A stretch of 64,000 bases of DNA from Capillidium heterosporum. Lineage: Eukaryota > Entomophthoromycota > Entomophthoromycetes > Entomophthorales > Capillidiaceae. A model generated the notes under the pieces. The model worked only from the letters and a program-made list of their open reading frames with translations. It had not been told where the DNA came from and did no database searches. Where the stretch lies: positions 620,001-684,000 of the forward strand of contig WBMQ01000002.1 in assembly GCA_016630905.1 (NCBI GenBank). The letters run 5' to 3'. Shown piece by piece: positions 21,762-32,586 of the stretch; position 1 is the first letter of the stretch, and the number at the start of each line of letters is the position of its first letter. Position numbers and translations under genes: made by a program.

Positions 21762-23165
21762 CTAATGTAACAACGGAGCACACCTCTCAACCCATTCCCT
21801 AAATCCAGTTGGTGGGTTGATCAACGATAACTTCATTAAACTTGCAAACTTGATATCCTTAAGCTCCAACTCGTCCATCAAAAATTTCTTACAAGCTACG
21901 TGAGAATACCAAGAAAAGTGAAAGTACCTACATAGCTCCAACTTGGTTATAAACTTTACAAACTCTAAGCCAAACTCACAAAAGGCAACCACCTTAAACA
22001 CCTGTAGCTTCAATTTAGGGATAAAATTAAACATATGTGGCGAGAACGTTCCCTTGACTTCTAACTGCTTCAAGTGGATCAAAGTTTCGAATATAGCTTT
22101 GAAGTAGGAACCCTCGCTATTACTGAAACGTAGTTCGACAATCAAATTAGTCAAGTTAGCCAGGCCTTGCAAATCTATCTGGCCTACAACCTTAGGAAAG
22201 CTGGTGATAAGGGTAGTCAAATTCAACCAACTTTTACTATAGACAATGTGATCCTTGGTAAAGGAGTGGAAAGTTAGTGCTTTGAGGTTAGGCCAATACT
22301 CCGAATGGGTAAAGTACTCAATGTGCCATTTCTGAAACGAATTCATAACTGTACACCTCAACTCCTCCATCTTGTCAAAGACTGGGAAAGGTCGCCTGGG
22401 GTGGTTCATCTTTTCGCCATAGATCTTCAGTATTTTCAAGTTAGGGATGTTGGTGTGGATATGTTGAAATACTGAACCGTGTAAAATCTTGTACCGGAAG
22501 CTTAAATAGGTTAAAGTTGGGCTGGAAAGTTGGAATATGGGGAATCCGTCGCAATGCGGACCTTGAACTGTTAACTGCTTTAAAGTTTGGAAGGTTGGGA
22601 ATATTAAGTCAAAGTTGGGGTTAAATCCAGATTGATAAGTTATGTGGTACCTTTCTAACTTGCTGTAACACTGCATATCTTGTTTCGTTAAAGCTAGCAA
22701 GTGTAAGTTTAAACTGTCATCCTCGTATTCCTTCAAATTTTCATAGAAACTAAGGGAAAATCTAAATTTACCTGAACTATATATAGATTTCCTGATATGT
22801 TTGTTGTACTTTCTGATAAGCTGCTTGACCTTTTCCACTTGGTCATAAGGGTCCTCTTTGCGTAAACTGAAGAGTAACTTGTAGTATTTAAAGTCATGGA
22901 AGAGGAAAGGTACAGTAACTTTGTGAAAGTAGTGGTTTAGTAAAGTTAGTGTTAATAAGGTGGACTTGTCAACTTGGTAGAATATTTGTTCGAGAAGTTC
23001 TAATGGAAGATGGTTGAGGCTTGGAAATGGACTTGATAACTGGACGCTCAAACTCATAGGAAATGGAATTGAGGGAGATAGATTGGAGATTTGACAATTT
23101 TGTAATGAATAAATGTAAGTTGGATTTTTAGGAATTGAACTCCAAATTATTTGGAGTTTGTTCAT
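21762..23165 (-). CDS. F-box protein with LRR-like C-terminal region
   Basis: Single-exon ORF of 467 residues. An F-box occupies about residues 51-95 (LNHLPLELLEQIFYQVDKST, then LTLLNHYFHKVTVPFLF), which would bind Skp1 in an SCF ubiquitin ligase. The rest has leucine-rich spacing typical of divergent fungal RNI/LRR substrate modules (LKQLTVQGPHCDGFPIFQL, LPNLKILKIYG-like, LANLTNLIVELRF), but the repeats are irregular. Two in-frame starts exist; translation from the second, MSLSVQLSS (residue 37), would still keep the whole F-box. SKP1 itself lies in this window at 36.9 kb, but that proximity is probably coincidental. Substrate unknown. Confidence 0.72.
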   Translation of the reverse strand: MNKLQIIWSSIPKNPTYIYSLQNCQISNLSPSIPFPMSLSVQLSSPFPSLNHLPLELLEQIFYQVDKSTLLTLTLLNHYFHKVTVPFLFHDFKYYKLLFSLRKEDPYDQVEKVKQLIRKYNKHIRKSIYSSGKFRFSLSFYENLKEYEDDSLNLHLLALTKQDMQCYSKLERYHITYQSGFNPNFDLIFPTFQTLKQLTVQGPHCDGFPIFQLSSPTLTYLSFRYKILHGSVFQHIHTNIPNLKILKIYGEKMNHPRRPFPVFDKMEELRCTVMNSFQKWHIEYFTHSEYWPNLKALTFHSFTKDHIVYSKSWLNLTTLITSFPKVVGQIDLQGLANLTNLIVELRFSNSEGSYFKAIFETLIHLKQLEVKGTFSPHMFNFIPKLKLQVFKVVAFCEFGLEFVKFITKLELCRYFHFSWYSHVACKKFLMDELELKDIKFASLMKLSLINPPTGFREWVERCAPLLH

Positions 23166-23572
23166 TAAGTCGACGTAAGTAGAATCCTACTGCAAGATAA
23201 CCTGATTGGTTTAATGTACCTCCTTATCTATATACTAAACCAACAAAGCAACCTAAACGATTACTAAAAAGGTGCTGCGGTTTACTTATTGGAACTGTTG
23301 CTTAGCTTATCAAAGGAGAAAGTAGAGTAAATCCATCCCACCTAATAACCCAAATGCCCGCAAGTATATATATCCTCTTATGAAATATTCCGCACAATAG
23401 CTCATATATATAAATCACTTAGACCTAGGTCATTTTTTGCTACTATAAACAAATATAATAAATTTAAAGTATTAAGCTATTAATATCCAATATTTATTTT
23501 GTCTTAAACGACACTAGAAAAAATTTACAACTACATTAATTACAAAAACACCTTGCCCTTCAAAAAGAACTA
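23166..23572. other. spacer
   Basis: AT-rich DNA between two minus-strand genes: the upstream region of the F-box gene and the 3' flank of the PH-domain gene. Nothing else seen. Confidence 0.4.
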
Positions 23573-25769
23573 TTAGGGTGTAAATCCTTGGTTCATGCCA
23601 GCGTGGTACTGAGCTTGAACTTGGGCCAACCCACCCAACTTCTCCTTTTCTCTACCTACCACTAAATTTCTGACATTTTTTGTCCGCATACCCAAAGTAT
23701 GTTGCAAGTTGGGTTGGCTACTAAACTGCAAATTACAGCTACTTTGGCTTTGTAAATTTCCTAGACCAACTTGCGATGGTATAGGGTACTGGGTGACTTG
23801 ACCGTACTGGTTAATAAATTGGTTGGTTGGAGGGCAGATGTTTATACGGCTGCTACTGTTCAAATTACGATCCTCCAACGATTTGGACCGCTGGTGTTGA
23901 AATGGAATTTGGGGGAGGGGGTGCGGGTTGGGGAGGTAGATAGGGTTACCGTTGGCGTTTAGGCCACCATAAATGTATGGGGATTTGTGGTTAGTGCCAG
24001 AGTGGTTCTGACTCATCTTGAGGCGTAACTGTTTGTCGGTACGTGCTTGGTCGATGCGGTTGAGCAAAGGCACCTGATCTTTGGACATTTGCCGAATTGG
24101 TATTTTGGTGAACTGGTCGGTATCACTTCGGTTACGTCTGTGCGTACCTATATCGACTTTGACTTGGTTCCTCCGTTCAGGGTCGGAAGTTTTTCGTGAG
24201 TGACCTTTATCTGCGTTCATAGGATTAGATAGTAGGTGGATAGAGCTCATACTGGCCAAGTTGTGAGTGGAACCTGCGTGTAATTTTAGGTTGGTTTCAC
24301 TACGCTGTAGTCGCAACAGCCTAGGTAAGTTGTGACTGGAGGCACTTTGATTGGGTGATGGGTTGAAGGAATCGCTACTGGAGTTGGAGACGGAAGTCGA
24401 TGTCGACGTGGAGTCACTAGGGGTCAACTTGATCGGTTTCAGGTTGGCCTTGGTGGTAGATGGCACTACCTTCTTGGTGCTGTGCTCTAAAACTGGTGGC
24501 CCCTTCAGTTTCAAACCTAATAAATATTAATTAGTATCTCAGTATAAAGCTATTGTGCCTACCTATAAGCGGAGCCGGTTGTCTGCTCGTTGATTTCTCG
24601 TTGGAGTTGGAGTTCAAGCTAGACTTGGATGGAGTCTTGTAACTTACTATTTCGACGTCTCTACAAGCATCCTTGAGGGGAGGTTGCCAGTTGGGTTTGA
24701 GCTGCGTACAGTCGCCCAGTCGCAATTTCGAGGTTTCGTCCGACTTGCCGTCGACCCGGTAAGCCTCGATAGCTAGTGAAAGTAGGTCTAAGGGATCTAC
24801 ACCACCGAGTGGTACGATGGGAGATTCACCTCGTTCCAATTTGAGGTGGTCGACAGCAGTGAACGATTGAGATTCCGGGTTCATCTTATTGAGGTGGGCT
24901 TTAGTAAGTAAAGCGGTCTCTAAGTTAGAACTGTCGCTGTCATTCCTCCGTAGCAGCTGGCTGTCCTTGCTGCTGCTAGGCAAAGTCTTGTGCCAAGCTT
25001 CTACAAAGGCGTTGCGGTAGCTGTCCTCCTGTAGCATGAACGTAGGTCGGGGCCTCATGTTATCCAAGGTACGCGACCTACGCCGTTGGGTAACGACTTC
25101 CTTGACCTTCTCAGGTGAGCTCTGTATAGCGGTTTGAGGCTTGGCGTTGCTAGTTGCAGCGTAACGATAGAGAGGCCACTGGGAAGTTAAAACAAACAGC
25201 CACCGACTCAAGTCCATCGATCCGCTGGTCCGTAAAATGTGATGGTCCCCACTCGTTGTTGTCAAAACAAAGCTACGGGCCATACGTAAACCGAACCAGG
25301 AGTTCCGTTCAGGTAAACCTGGCTGTAAAAGCCGGATATCCACTACGTCCTCCAACGGTAACTGCCATTTGGGTACGTGTACTTTGGTTGCTACACAAGT
25401 TAACGAAGTCGCTGATGCTGATGGGCTACAGCTATGGGAGTGGGTCATAAGTTGAGATCGTTGAGTTCGATAGCAGGTCAGTACCCCCGACTCCAAACGA
25501 AACAAACGCCGCTGCCAGCACTTGCTCTTACCCAACTTCATCAGGTAACCTGAGTAGTGTAAGGTCCCGTAGTCCAAGCTGGTCAGCGTCGTATACGTAC
25601 CGAATTTCTCCTTTATGGTTGTATCCAATTCGTTTGAGCCGTTGTTGCTCCTTGTCAGCTTACGCAAGGTCGGGGAGGGTTGTCGTATGTTGCGTTGTAC
25701 TCTTGTCAGCGACCGTTGGTGCTGTAACCCTTTTGTAGTCATTTGCTTGGACCTACTTTTTATCGACAT
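23573..25769 (-). CDS. PH-domain protein with disordered C terminus
   Basis: Two exons joined by one intron of about 45 nt (24516-24560); the junction reads PAPLI|GLKLKGPPVLEH. About 725 residues. A pleckstrin-homology domain lies near residues 66-200: GYLMKLGKSKCWQRRLFRLE in the first strands, LTCYRTQ, a loop insert, WQLPLEDVVDIRLLQPG, FVLTTTSGDHHILRTSG and the closing helix SMDLSRWLFVLTSQWPLY with its invariant Trp. PH domains bind phosphoinositides or proteins at membranes. The rest is Ser/Asn/Gln/Pro-rich and basic, with many potential phosphorylation sites (RRRSRTLDNMRPRP, RQMSKDQ), typical of a cortical or signalling scaffold. No second domain was recognised, so no specific orthologue is proposed. 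Confidence 0.8.
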
Positions 25770-28040
25770 CTTGCACTGGTATCGTATTAGGTTTCGTGAG
25801 GCGTTGGTATCTGAAGAATTTGACTCGAGGCTTTTCTTTTATAACAGAGTGAAATAGCTGTTGAATATATGTACAAGAAATTACTAATGAAATTTATGGC
25901 TTCAGTGAAAAAACTGCTGTCATGCAGACTGTTAAATTTATAAAGGGTAACTAAGAAGATGCTTGGATTGGTTCAAATACTACCTACCACTTGGGAAGGC
26001 AAGTCATGTAAGATAAACGACCAGTCTAAGCTACAACTTTAGCCTAGATCAGCCATCTAATTGGAGGATGCTGCCTTATTTAAGCCTAAAGATGGCTATT
26101 TGCTTTTTAGAGTATAGGTGATAGCCCTTAAAATCCTAGTTTATCGGTGTGGTTGAACTTTCAGGTTAATTGGATTTGGGTTAAAATTATAAACTAGTGG
26201 CTTAAACTTTGGATCGACGTCATTATCTAATTCTTATTTATAACTCCGCATGGCCTTGGCACCTTCCTCCTAGCCTTGTAGGGCTGCTGAACAAACTATG
26301 ACTGGCGAACTTTAGGAATTGGACCCTGAGGAATTTGAAGCAGCGGAACGAAGCAACTTATCGTCAAAGGGGATTGTCTATTTCCAGTGGTTAGCATACA
26401 TGGGTGCCGTATTTTTAGCTTATAAAGAATATATTGAATAGGATCTACAGGTAGAGGAGTTGAAATCAGTCCCACTGTGACCAACTATCAGCTTCCTACT
26501 GGGTTGTATTCAAGCTTCCTGTTTGGAATGAAATAAAAACACGATACGTATAGTGGACAAAAACTTGGGCAGCAAAGCACATAGCTTGTGTTAAATTCCA
26601 TTACCAACGTATATTTGAATTTGAGGCCTTTATATAACTCTTTATATAAGTAAATATTCCTCCAAATATTTTTCTCATCCCAGAATTCTGCAAGCCAAAA
26701 CTAATGACTTTTGGCATGATTGTGTCACTACTTTCATATCCAGGGTATAACAAGTTTTAAACTCATCTACTTTCAAACGATGATGGGCTTTATACAAATA
26801 TATTGAGACTGCAGTACCTGCTAACAATATAGGCTTACTTCAGTCAATTGACGTTTCTATATACTCAGCATTGGAAATGGGCTAACTTAAAGATTGAAAA
26901 GTTTGGGTATCCTATAATATAAAAGTTTTTATTTAGCTAAATGGAAATTTAAAGTTTATAGATCCAAGATATACTTTGGTGTGGGAACTTATAACAATTT
27001 ATAAACGACATGTTGGGTTGTAACTACAACTCCTATCGAAACCATAGACCCATCCGCCTATGTATGAAAGTAAACTGCAATTAAGCTCAAGAAACTCAAG
27101 TGTATATTCAAGGGATATAATATCGTATATCGCTTCCTCAATGTCGTCAACAGTCTAGCAAAGTATTTACAAGCTAAATCATTTCCTTATTAGTTTACTC
27201 TAGTCTACACAGTCAATAACAGAGGCGAAATAATGACATCGTATAAGCTTATCTTATTATACATTCTAAATCACTTGAAATTTTAAGGGAAATAAACGAG
27301 ATTTTGCGTATTGGTTAAACTATGGATAATTTAGGTTAGTAATTTGGTTGAGAATGGGTAATGTTTATTCGATTAGAGCGCACTTTAGTGTAGATCTTTT
27401 ATTAAATTTGTCCGGTACGTTATCAAGCTTCAGTTGAGTTAACTTTGAAATGAGAAGGGTATAGCTATCATAAAGGGCTGGCATATAGAAGTGGGTGGTA
27501 TGGACCACCTCCGTTCCGAATTAAGTACCTGCTTCAATTTCAAGTGCTTTGGTACCTTCCTAAGCTTTAATTTCATTGAAGGAATAGAATGGATATCGTA
27601 AGCAACAATGCACATAATATAAATTTAAAGAAAGGTCACCTCCGTTCCGGCCTATCTGCCTGGCCTACTTTTAGGCTACCTGATACCAGGACAAACTTCA
27701 ATTCAACTGGGTACCATGGCCAAATCGAACAAGTACCTAATGCATTTGACTTTATCTGCTGACAAAAAGCTACTTCTACAAATATATGGCTTATTCATTT
27801 ATCTGTACTTTGATGTCCCCATTAGAAAGACTTGTATCTTTTAGACTGGACCTGCACAATCAAAGGCATGCCAACCTACTAAATGCAAGCAAATTGCAAC
27901 GCTATACTTGATCAGTTCAATTCCCAAAGTTGCATTGATTTGTATTTTAAGCCTGCACTTATTGCTAAGTCTTAACCTTCCAATCGATCACTATTCTACT
28001 GGTATATTAATTAAATCTGGAATATTAGATATAAAGAGTT
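25770..28040. other. 2.3 kb gene-poor spacer
   Basis: The upstream region of the PH gene, then AT-rich DNA with no supportable exon. A 13-bp word CACCTCCGTTCCG occurs at 27506-27518 and again at 27637-27649. Confidence 0.45.
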
Positions 28041-28041
28041 G

Positions 28042-28112
28042 GTCATTGTAGTATAGTGGTAGTACTCCACGTTGTGGCCGTGACGACCGCGGTTCGATTC
28101 CGCGCAATGACA
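28042..28112 (+). tRNA. tRNA-His (GTG)
   Basis: Full cloverleaf: acceptor stem GTCATTG pairs with CAATGAC, discriminator A at 28112, D-arm GTATAGTGGTAGTAC (A box), anticodon loop TTGTGGC with anticodon GTG, and T-arm GCGGTTCGATTCCGC (B box). A G sits at position -1 (28041), the base that tRNA-His needs and that eukaryotes normally add after transcription. No intron. A T-rich stretch (ATATATTTTTATT) directly downstream fits Pol III termination. Confidence 0.95.
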
Positions 28113-28119
28113 TATATTT

Positions 28120-28476
28120 TTATTCTCCAGCCCTCGATATCTTGTCTGTTTTTAATGGCCTAACTTTGTGTGGGGAAGTCGAATCGGTGTATTTTTGATC
28201 CATAGTTTTCCTCAAGTTTAATACCTTTTCTTTCACTATTAGGACCTGTTTAATATTCTTTTTGAACTCCGTTTTAAAGGGATTCAAAGTAAGCAGATGG
28301 TAATCAAAGATCTGGACCTTCAAAATTAAAGCTCCGATACAGGTATCTTGAGTTAAAGCTGAGTTTTCACAATCTGGAAAGTTAAAACTTGCCAGGAAAC
28401 AGGCGATATGCATTGTTGGAAGCAGGGATAAGGTAAAGGGATTGACAAAGCTTTGTAAACTTGAAAACATAAACAA
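28120..28476 (-). CDS. unidentified short ORF, doubtful
   Basis: A 118-codon ORF ending a few bases from the tRNA 3' end. The N-terminal half is hydrophobic with Cys residues; the C-terminal half is Lys-rich and could be helical (KKNIKQVLIVKEKVLNLRK). No motif, no clear signal peptide and no neighbour that suggests a role. It may be a chance ORF or the last exon of an unrecognised gene. Confidence 0.2.
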   Translation of the reverse strand: MFMFSSLQSFVNPFTLSLLPTMHIACFLASFNFPDCENSALTQDTCIGALILKVQIFDYHLLTLNPFKTEFKKNIKQVLIVKEKVLNLRKTMDQKYTDSTSPHKVRPLKTDKISRAGE

Positions 28477-28879
28477 TAAATTTAACAGGCACCTTTTAAA
28501 CTTAGAAAAACTATCTATCTGGATGGAATATAGGGCCTATTACCGAATCCACATGACTTTGGATATGTGGGTTAATTTCTTTTGGATAAACGGGTAGATA
28601 AATTCCATTAATAGAACTGAAGGATCCACTTTCCTTATAATAAAGGAGCTATGAGAAGGAACCGGTTAACCTGCAAAAAATTCAAAACACTATACATATA
28701 TAAAGTTAGCAGTGCCTTAAATAGCGCTATATACTAATTAGAACTTTTTTGGACCGGTTTATCTAAAACCTAATGACTTTGACATCTTGACAACAAAAAT
28801 ATATAAGCTTACCTCTTATTTTTACAGCACTATATAAAAGCGATCTGCCCTCAAAACCTAACATCTTAAAGACAAAAGG
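28477..28879. other. promoter region of chitinase 2
   Basis: AT-rich, without coding potential. It contains the TATA-like box listed separately. Confidence 0.4.
28831..28839 (+). promoter_or_regulatory. TATA-like element of chitinase 2
   Basis: TATATAAAA lies 49 bases before the ATG at 28880, almost the same spacing as in chitinase 1. Confidence 0.45.
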
Positions 28880-30407
28880 ATGATTATAAACTTTGGTAGA
28901 TATGCTACCCTTCTATTCCTACTCATCACCAAGTTAGTTGAAGCTGAGGAGACCAAAGTAGGGTCGGTAATCATAGGATACTACACCGACTGGTCATCAG
29001 CATGGTACCCCCCCTCCCAAATCAACTTCCAGCAGCTGACCCACATCAACTACGCCTTCTCCAACTTTGATGCCTCCAGCTACCAACCACTTATATCCAA
29101 TCCCGATAACCTTCGTGACCTAGTGCAAGCAAGCCCACGCCTACAACGTCAAAGTTTTGATAAGCGTAGGGGGTTGGACTTACAGCCAAAACTTTTCCCC
29201 CATGGTAGCTAACCCAAGTACGCGAACTCAATTCATCAATAACTTTTGTAGGTTCATGGATACCTTTAACTTGGATGGTATAGATTTCGATTGGGAGTAC
29301 CCTGGCAAGCAGGGAGCCCCTGACAACAAGGTGGATCCAGCCAACGACACCAAAAACTTTTTAGTGCTGCTGCAAGAATTAAGGCAGATTTTGGGTAATC
29401 GAAAGTTGATATCAGCTGCTGTTGGGGTACTGCCGTTCGAAGGTCCTAACGGTCCCATCCAAGATACATCAGGTTTTGCCAAAGTCTTCAACTACATCAA
29501 TATAATGAGCTACGATATCCATGGCCCTTGGACCAGTGTTACAGGGCCAGTAGGTGGCTTGGATTACGAAGTAGGTAAAGGAGTCCCTTTATCCATAAAA
29601 CAAGCGTTAAGAAGCTGGGAGAATTCTGGCTTTCCTAAAAACAAATTGGTTATTGGAGTACCCTTCTACGGATACGGTTGGGTGATCCAACAACATGGAT
29701 CGCAAAACTTGAACTCCCAGTACAATCCGGTCGACCGCTCCTTAGACGCCTTTACCTTCTCCCAACTTATATCTAACGGGTATTTAGCGTCGACTACCAA
29801 AGCTAACACCAACAACGGATGGAACCGATACTTTGATGATATTACCAAGACTCCATGGCTGTACCACAACGCTTCAAGAACTTTAATTACCTACGATGAC
29901 CCACAGTCCTTGAAGATCAAGTCCAACTATGTCAAGTGTAATGGGTACTTGGGCACTATGAATTGGGCTCTAACTCATGATTACAATGGGGTACTGTTGG
30001 ATGCTCTCAATGGAACTCCTGGTTACTACGATTGTAATGGAGTTGAACCTCCAGTTACCCAACCTACCGATACTCCTACACCTCCTACTACCCCGACGGA
30101 TACACCTAAGCCTACAGATCCCATTACAACTACTCCAACCACCACCACCACTACGAAGGATAAGGAGCCGTTACCGACCAGTATCATAGGAACTCCATGT
30201 AGCAACGAAGGGTATCAGAAATGTATCTCCGGCTTGGACAACAATACTGATAAACGTAGTTACATCATATGTCTGTACGGCAAGTGGATTTTGCAGGATA
30301 AATGCCCCGAAGCTACTGTCTGTAAGCAGTTGAATGACAACGTGTATTGTGGATTCCCTTATTACAACCATAGCTTTAGACAAAAGGTTATCAAAGGAAG
30401 GTTCTGA
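28880..30407 (+). CDS. GH18 chitinase with CBM19-like tail and a +1 frame break (chitinase 2)
   Basis: Close paralogue of chitinase 1. The first frame gives a signal peptide (about residues 1-22) and IIGYYTDWS ... LTHINYAFSNF, but at about 29125-29145 the frame shifts: one extra base lies between the codons for DLVQ and AHAYNVKVLISVGGW, compared with the matching stretch of chitinase 1. The second frame then runs intact to 30407 with the catalytic DGIDFDWE (from 29274), YINIMSYDI and GYLGTMNWALT. After a Thr/Pro linker the C terminus carries six cysteines (C..EGYQKC, IICLYGKW, DKCPEATVCK, VYCGF) in the pattern of chitin-binding module CBM19. No GT-AG intron can absorb one base, so this is either a base-call error or a recently inactivated gene. 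The rest shows no other lesion, favouring error or very recent loss. Confidence 0.78.
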
Positions 30408-30712
30408 TTCTAATTTTCCAAGGGGATTATGCCATGTGTACTTTTACTATAAATTGAAGCTACCAATGTGTTTTGTTATTTTTTGGAAAGATTGTTTGAG
30501 CTTTTAGTCGAATTTTGGAGGCGGGGTAGTGGGACTAAATTTTTGGTCTGTGGGAATGATGCAAGATAGACTTTGGAAAAGTATAGGAACAAAGGAAATT
30601 GAAATGTGTGGAGTATATACATATTTTGGTCGATCCTTTTATTTTTAAAATGGTATATATATGAGCACACGGTACACACCATTAATTTTTAAAGCTAATC
30701 CTTAGTTCAGCT
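30408..30712. promoter_or_regulatory. promoter region of chitinase 3
   Basis: About 305 bases separate the stop of chitinase 2 from the ATG of chitinase 3. GGTATATATATGAG around 30652-30665 is the best TATA candidate. Confidence 0.35.
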
Positions 30713-31894
30713 ATGAAAAATTATCTATTTTGCCTTAATATAATTTTATCTTTCCTACTTTCCCTAACCCAATGTCAGAGCCAACACTTCCATCAAAAGT
30801 ATCGAGTAGGTTACTACAGTCTATGGAACCGAAACTTGAATTCCATCCAACAAATCGATCTATCCAAGCTAACTCACATTAACTTAGCCTTCCTAGCCGT
30901 TGCCATGAACAACGACAGCTTAGATCTGACTATAGGAGATGCTGGAGAACAAGAAATCCAAACTATAATTCACCATATCAAGCGCAACGGGTGCAAAGTA
31001 CTGATAAGTTTAGGTGGGTTCAACAACTCCCAATACTTCTCCAAAATTTTCGACGACGACAACCTAATGCAGATGTTTATATCTAAGCTCATCGACTACT
31101 TGAACCGATTCAATTTGGATGGTATAGATTTAGATTGGGAGTTTCCTAATGCCCCTCAAAGTTATAACACCCAAGGTCAACCAATCGACGATACCACCAA
31201 CTACCTAAAGTTCTTGAGATCTATACGTCCTTATTTATCGGGTAACCAACTTTTGACGATAATATGTAGGGTAGAACCTTTCAACACTTTGGACAGTAAG
31301 CCTATGGCCGACATGAGCCCCTTTGTAAGCTTGGTAGACTATATCAATTTGATTACCTACGATATCAACGGTTTATTTAACCCGGTAACTGGCCCTATAT
31401 CTCCCATGAACTTCGAAGGGGGTAAAGGTACACCATTCAGCATCCAGTCCAGTGTAGCAAAATACTTGCAGGCTAACGTACCGCTCAACAAACTGGTAGT
31501 AGGGTTAAATTTCTACGGATATTTAGCTAACATCCAACCCAATTACCCCGTACAGAATCAGTACTTCAATATAGTGAGTTGGGGTGGTAGTGAGCAGAAC
31601 AAGAATTTAGGATACAATGAGCTAATTCAAAAAGGTATATTGAATAGTGGAGGCGAAGTTAACGAAGGAGATAGGAATGGATATAGGTACTATTATGACC
31701 AGCTTAGTGAATCTCCATATTTAGTTAATGAAGGCTCCAACTTATACGTGGGGTATGACGATAGAAGTTCGTTGGAGCGAAAGAGTAAGTTCGTCAGTTG
31801 TAGTGGATATTTGGGAGTTATGGTCTGGTCCTTGAACTTCGATGCCAACAATATGCTGTTGAATGCAGTGGATATGGGATTGAGTTCGTGTTGA
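30713..31894 (+). CDS. divergent secreted GH18 chitinase-like protein (chitinase 3)
   Basis: Single-exon gene for 393 residues. Signal peptide at about residues 1-22, ending near LTQCQS. GH18 fold landmarks: YRVGYYSLWN, LTHINLAFLAV, VLISLGGFNNSQYFS and the catalytic DGIDLDWE (136-143, E143 as proton donor), followed by FPNAPQ rather than YPGKQG. YINLITYDI and GYLGVMVWSL are kept. All catalytic acidic residues are present, so activity is plausible, but the substrate groove differs: YYTDW is YYSLW and the MNW of strand 8 is MVW, keeping the tryptophan. There is no Ser/Thr tail and no CBM, so this is a barrel-only enzyme. It follows chitinase 2 by 305 bp in the same direction, consistent with an old local duplication. 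Confidence 0.9.
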   Translation: MKNYLFCLNIILSFLLSLTQCQSQHFHQKYRVGYYSLWNRNLNSIQQIDLSKLTHINLAFLAVAMNNDSLDLTIGDAGEQEIQTIIHHIKRNGCKVLISLGGFNNSQYFSKIFDDDNLMQMFISKLIDYLNRFNLDGIDLDWEFPNAPQSYNTQGQPIDDTTNYLKFLRSIRPYLSGNQLLTIICRVEPFNTLDSKPMADMSPFVSLVDYINLITYDINGLFNPVTGPISPMNFEGGKGTPFSIQSSVAKYLQANVPLNKLVVGLNFYGYLANIQPNYPVQNQYFNIVSWGGSEQNKNLGYNELIQKGILNSGGEVNEGDRNGYRYYYDQLSESPYLVNEGSNLYVGYDDRSSLERKSKFVSCSGYLGVMVWSLNFDANNMLLNAVDMGLSSC

Positions 31895-32586
31895 AATTAA
31901 TAAATATAGTTGAGAAATGCTTTATTACGTTGCTCTTGACACTTTCGATCTGGATATCTAAAATGTAGATGGATACGATTTTATTAAAAAGTTTAATTTG
32001 ATCTTCCAATACGACTCTTTCAATCTTACAAGATGGTTCGGATTTATAGTCTGGTAACCCACTCTCTCATGTGATGTCCAAGGCTATTGAAATGGCTAAA
32101 CTTGGACTCCTACTCTGCTTTCGCTTACGATAGTTTAAATCTGGGATGTAAATTTAAAAGAACACTCAACTAACTAGCTCGGATTTGACCAAAGTCAAGA
32201 GTTAAATCTAGGAACACGAGTCCAGTCCTTGGAATCCAGTTCCATAAGACTAGCCTTTGAGATTAACGTCATCTAAACTTGGCTAGAATTTCGGCTAAAC
32301 ATCGTCTAGTGTAAGATCGGATTTGAAGTTTCCAACTGTATTTTACATAGGAATAGCGATGACCAACAATCCCAATTGAGAATTATGTAGATGGAGGTGC
32401 TTTGCAGTCGAAAGGACTTGGGCTCGATTTAGTAAGTGTAGAGCCCGAATAAGGTTTAGTCCGGTTTTAGAGTTATAAGTTCATTTAGTTATTTAGGAAT
32501 ATCAATACCTTTCCAGGTCTTAACAGCCAAAGACTCATAGGTATATAAAATTTGGAGATATTTTTTACTTTCAAATCAAAACTAAA
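31895..32586. other. spacer
   Basis: 3' flank of chitinase 3 and upstream region of the first paraoxonase-like gene. No coding exon seen. Confidence 0.4.
32542..32549 (+). promoter_or_regulatory. TATA-like element of paraoxonase-like gene 1
   Basis: TATATAAA lies 45 bases before the ATG. The paralogue has the same box, GGTATATAAA, 54 bases before its ATG. Confidence 0.5.
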
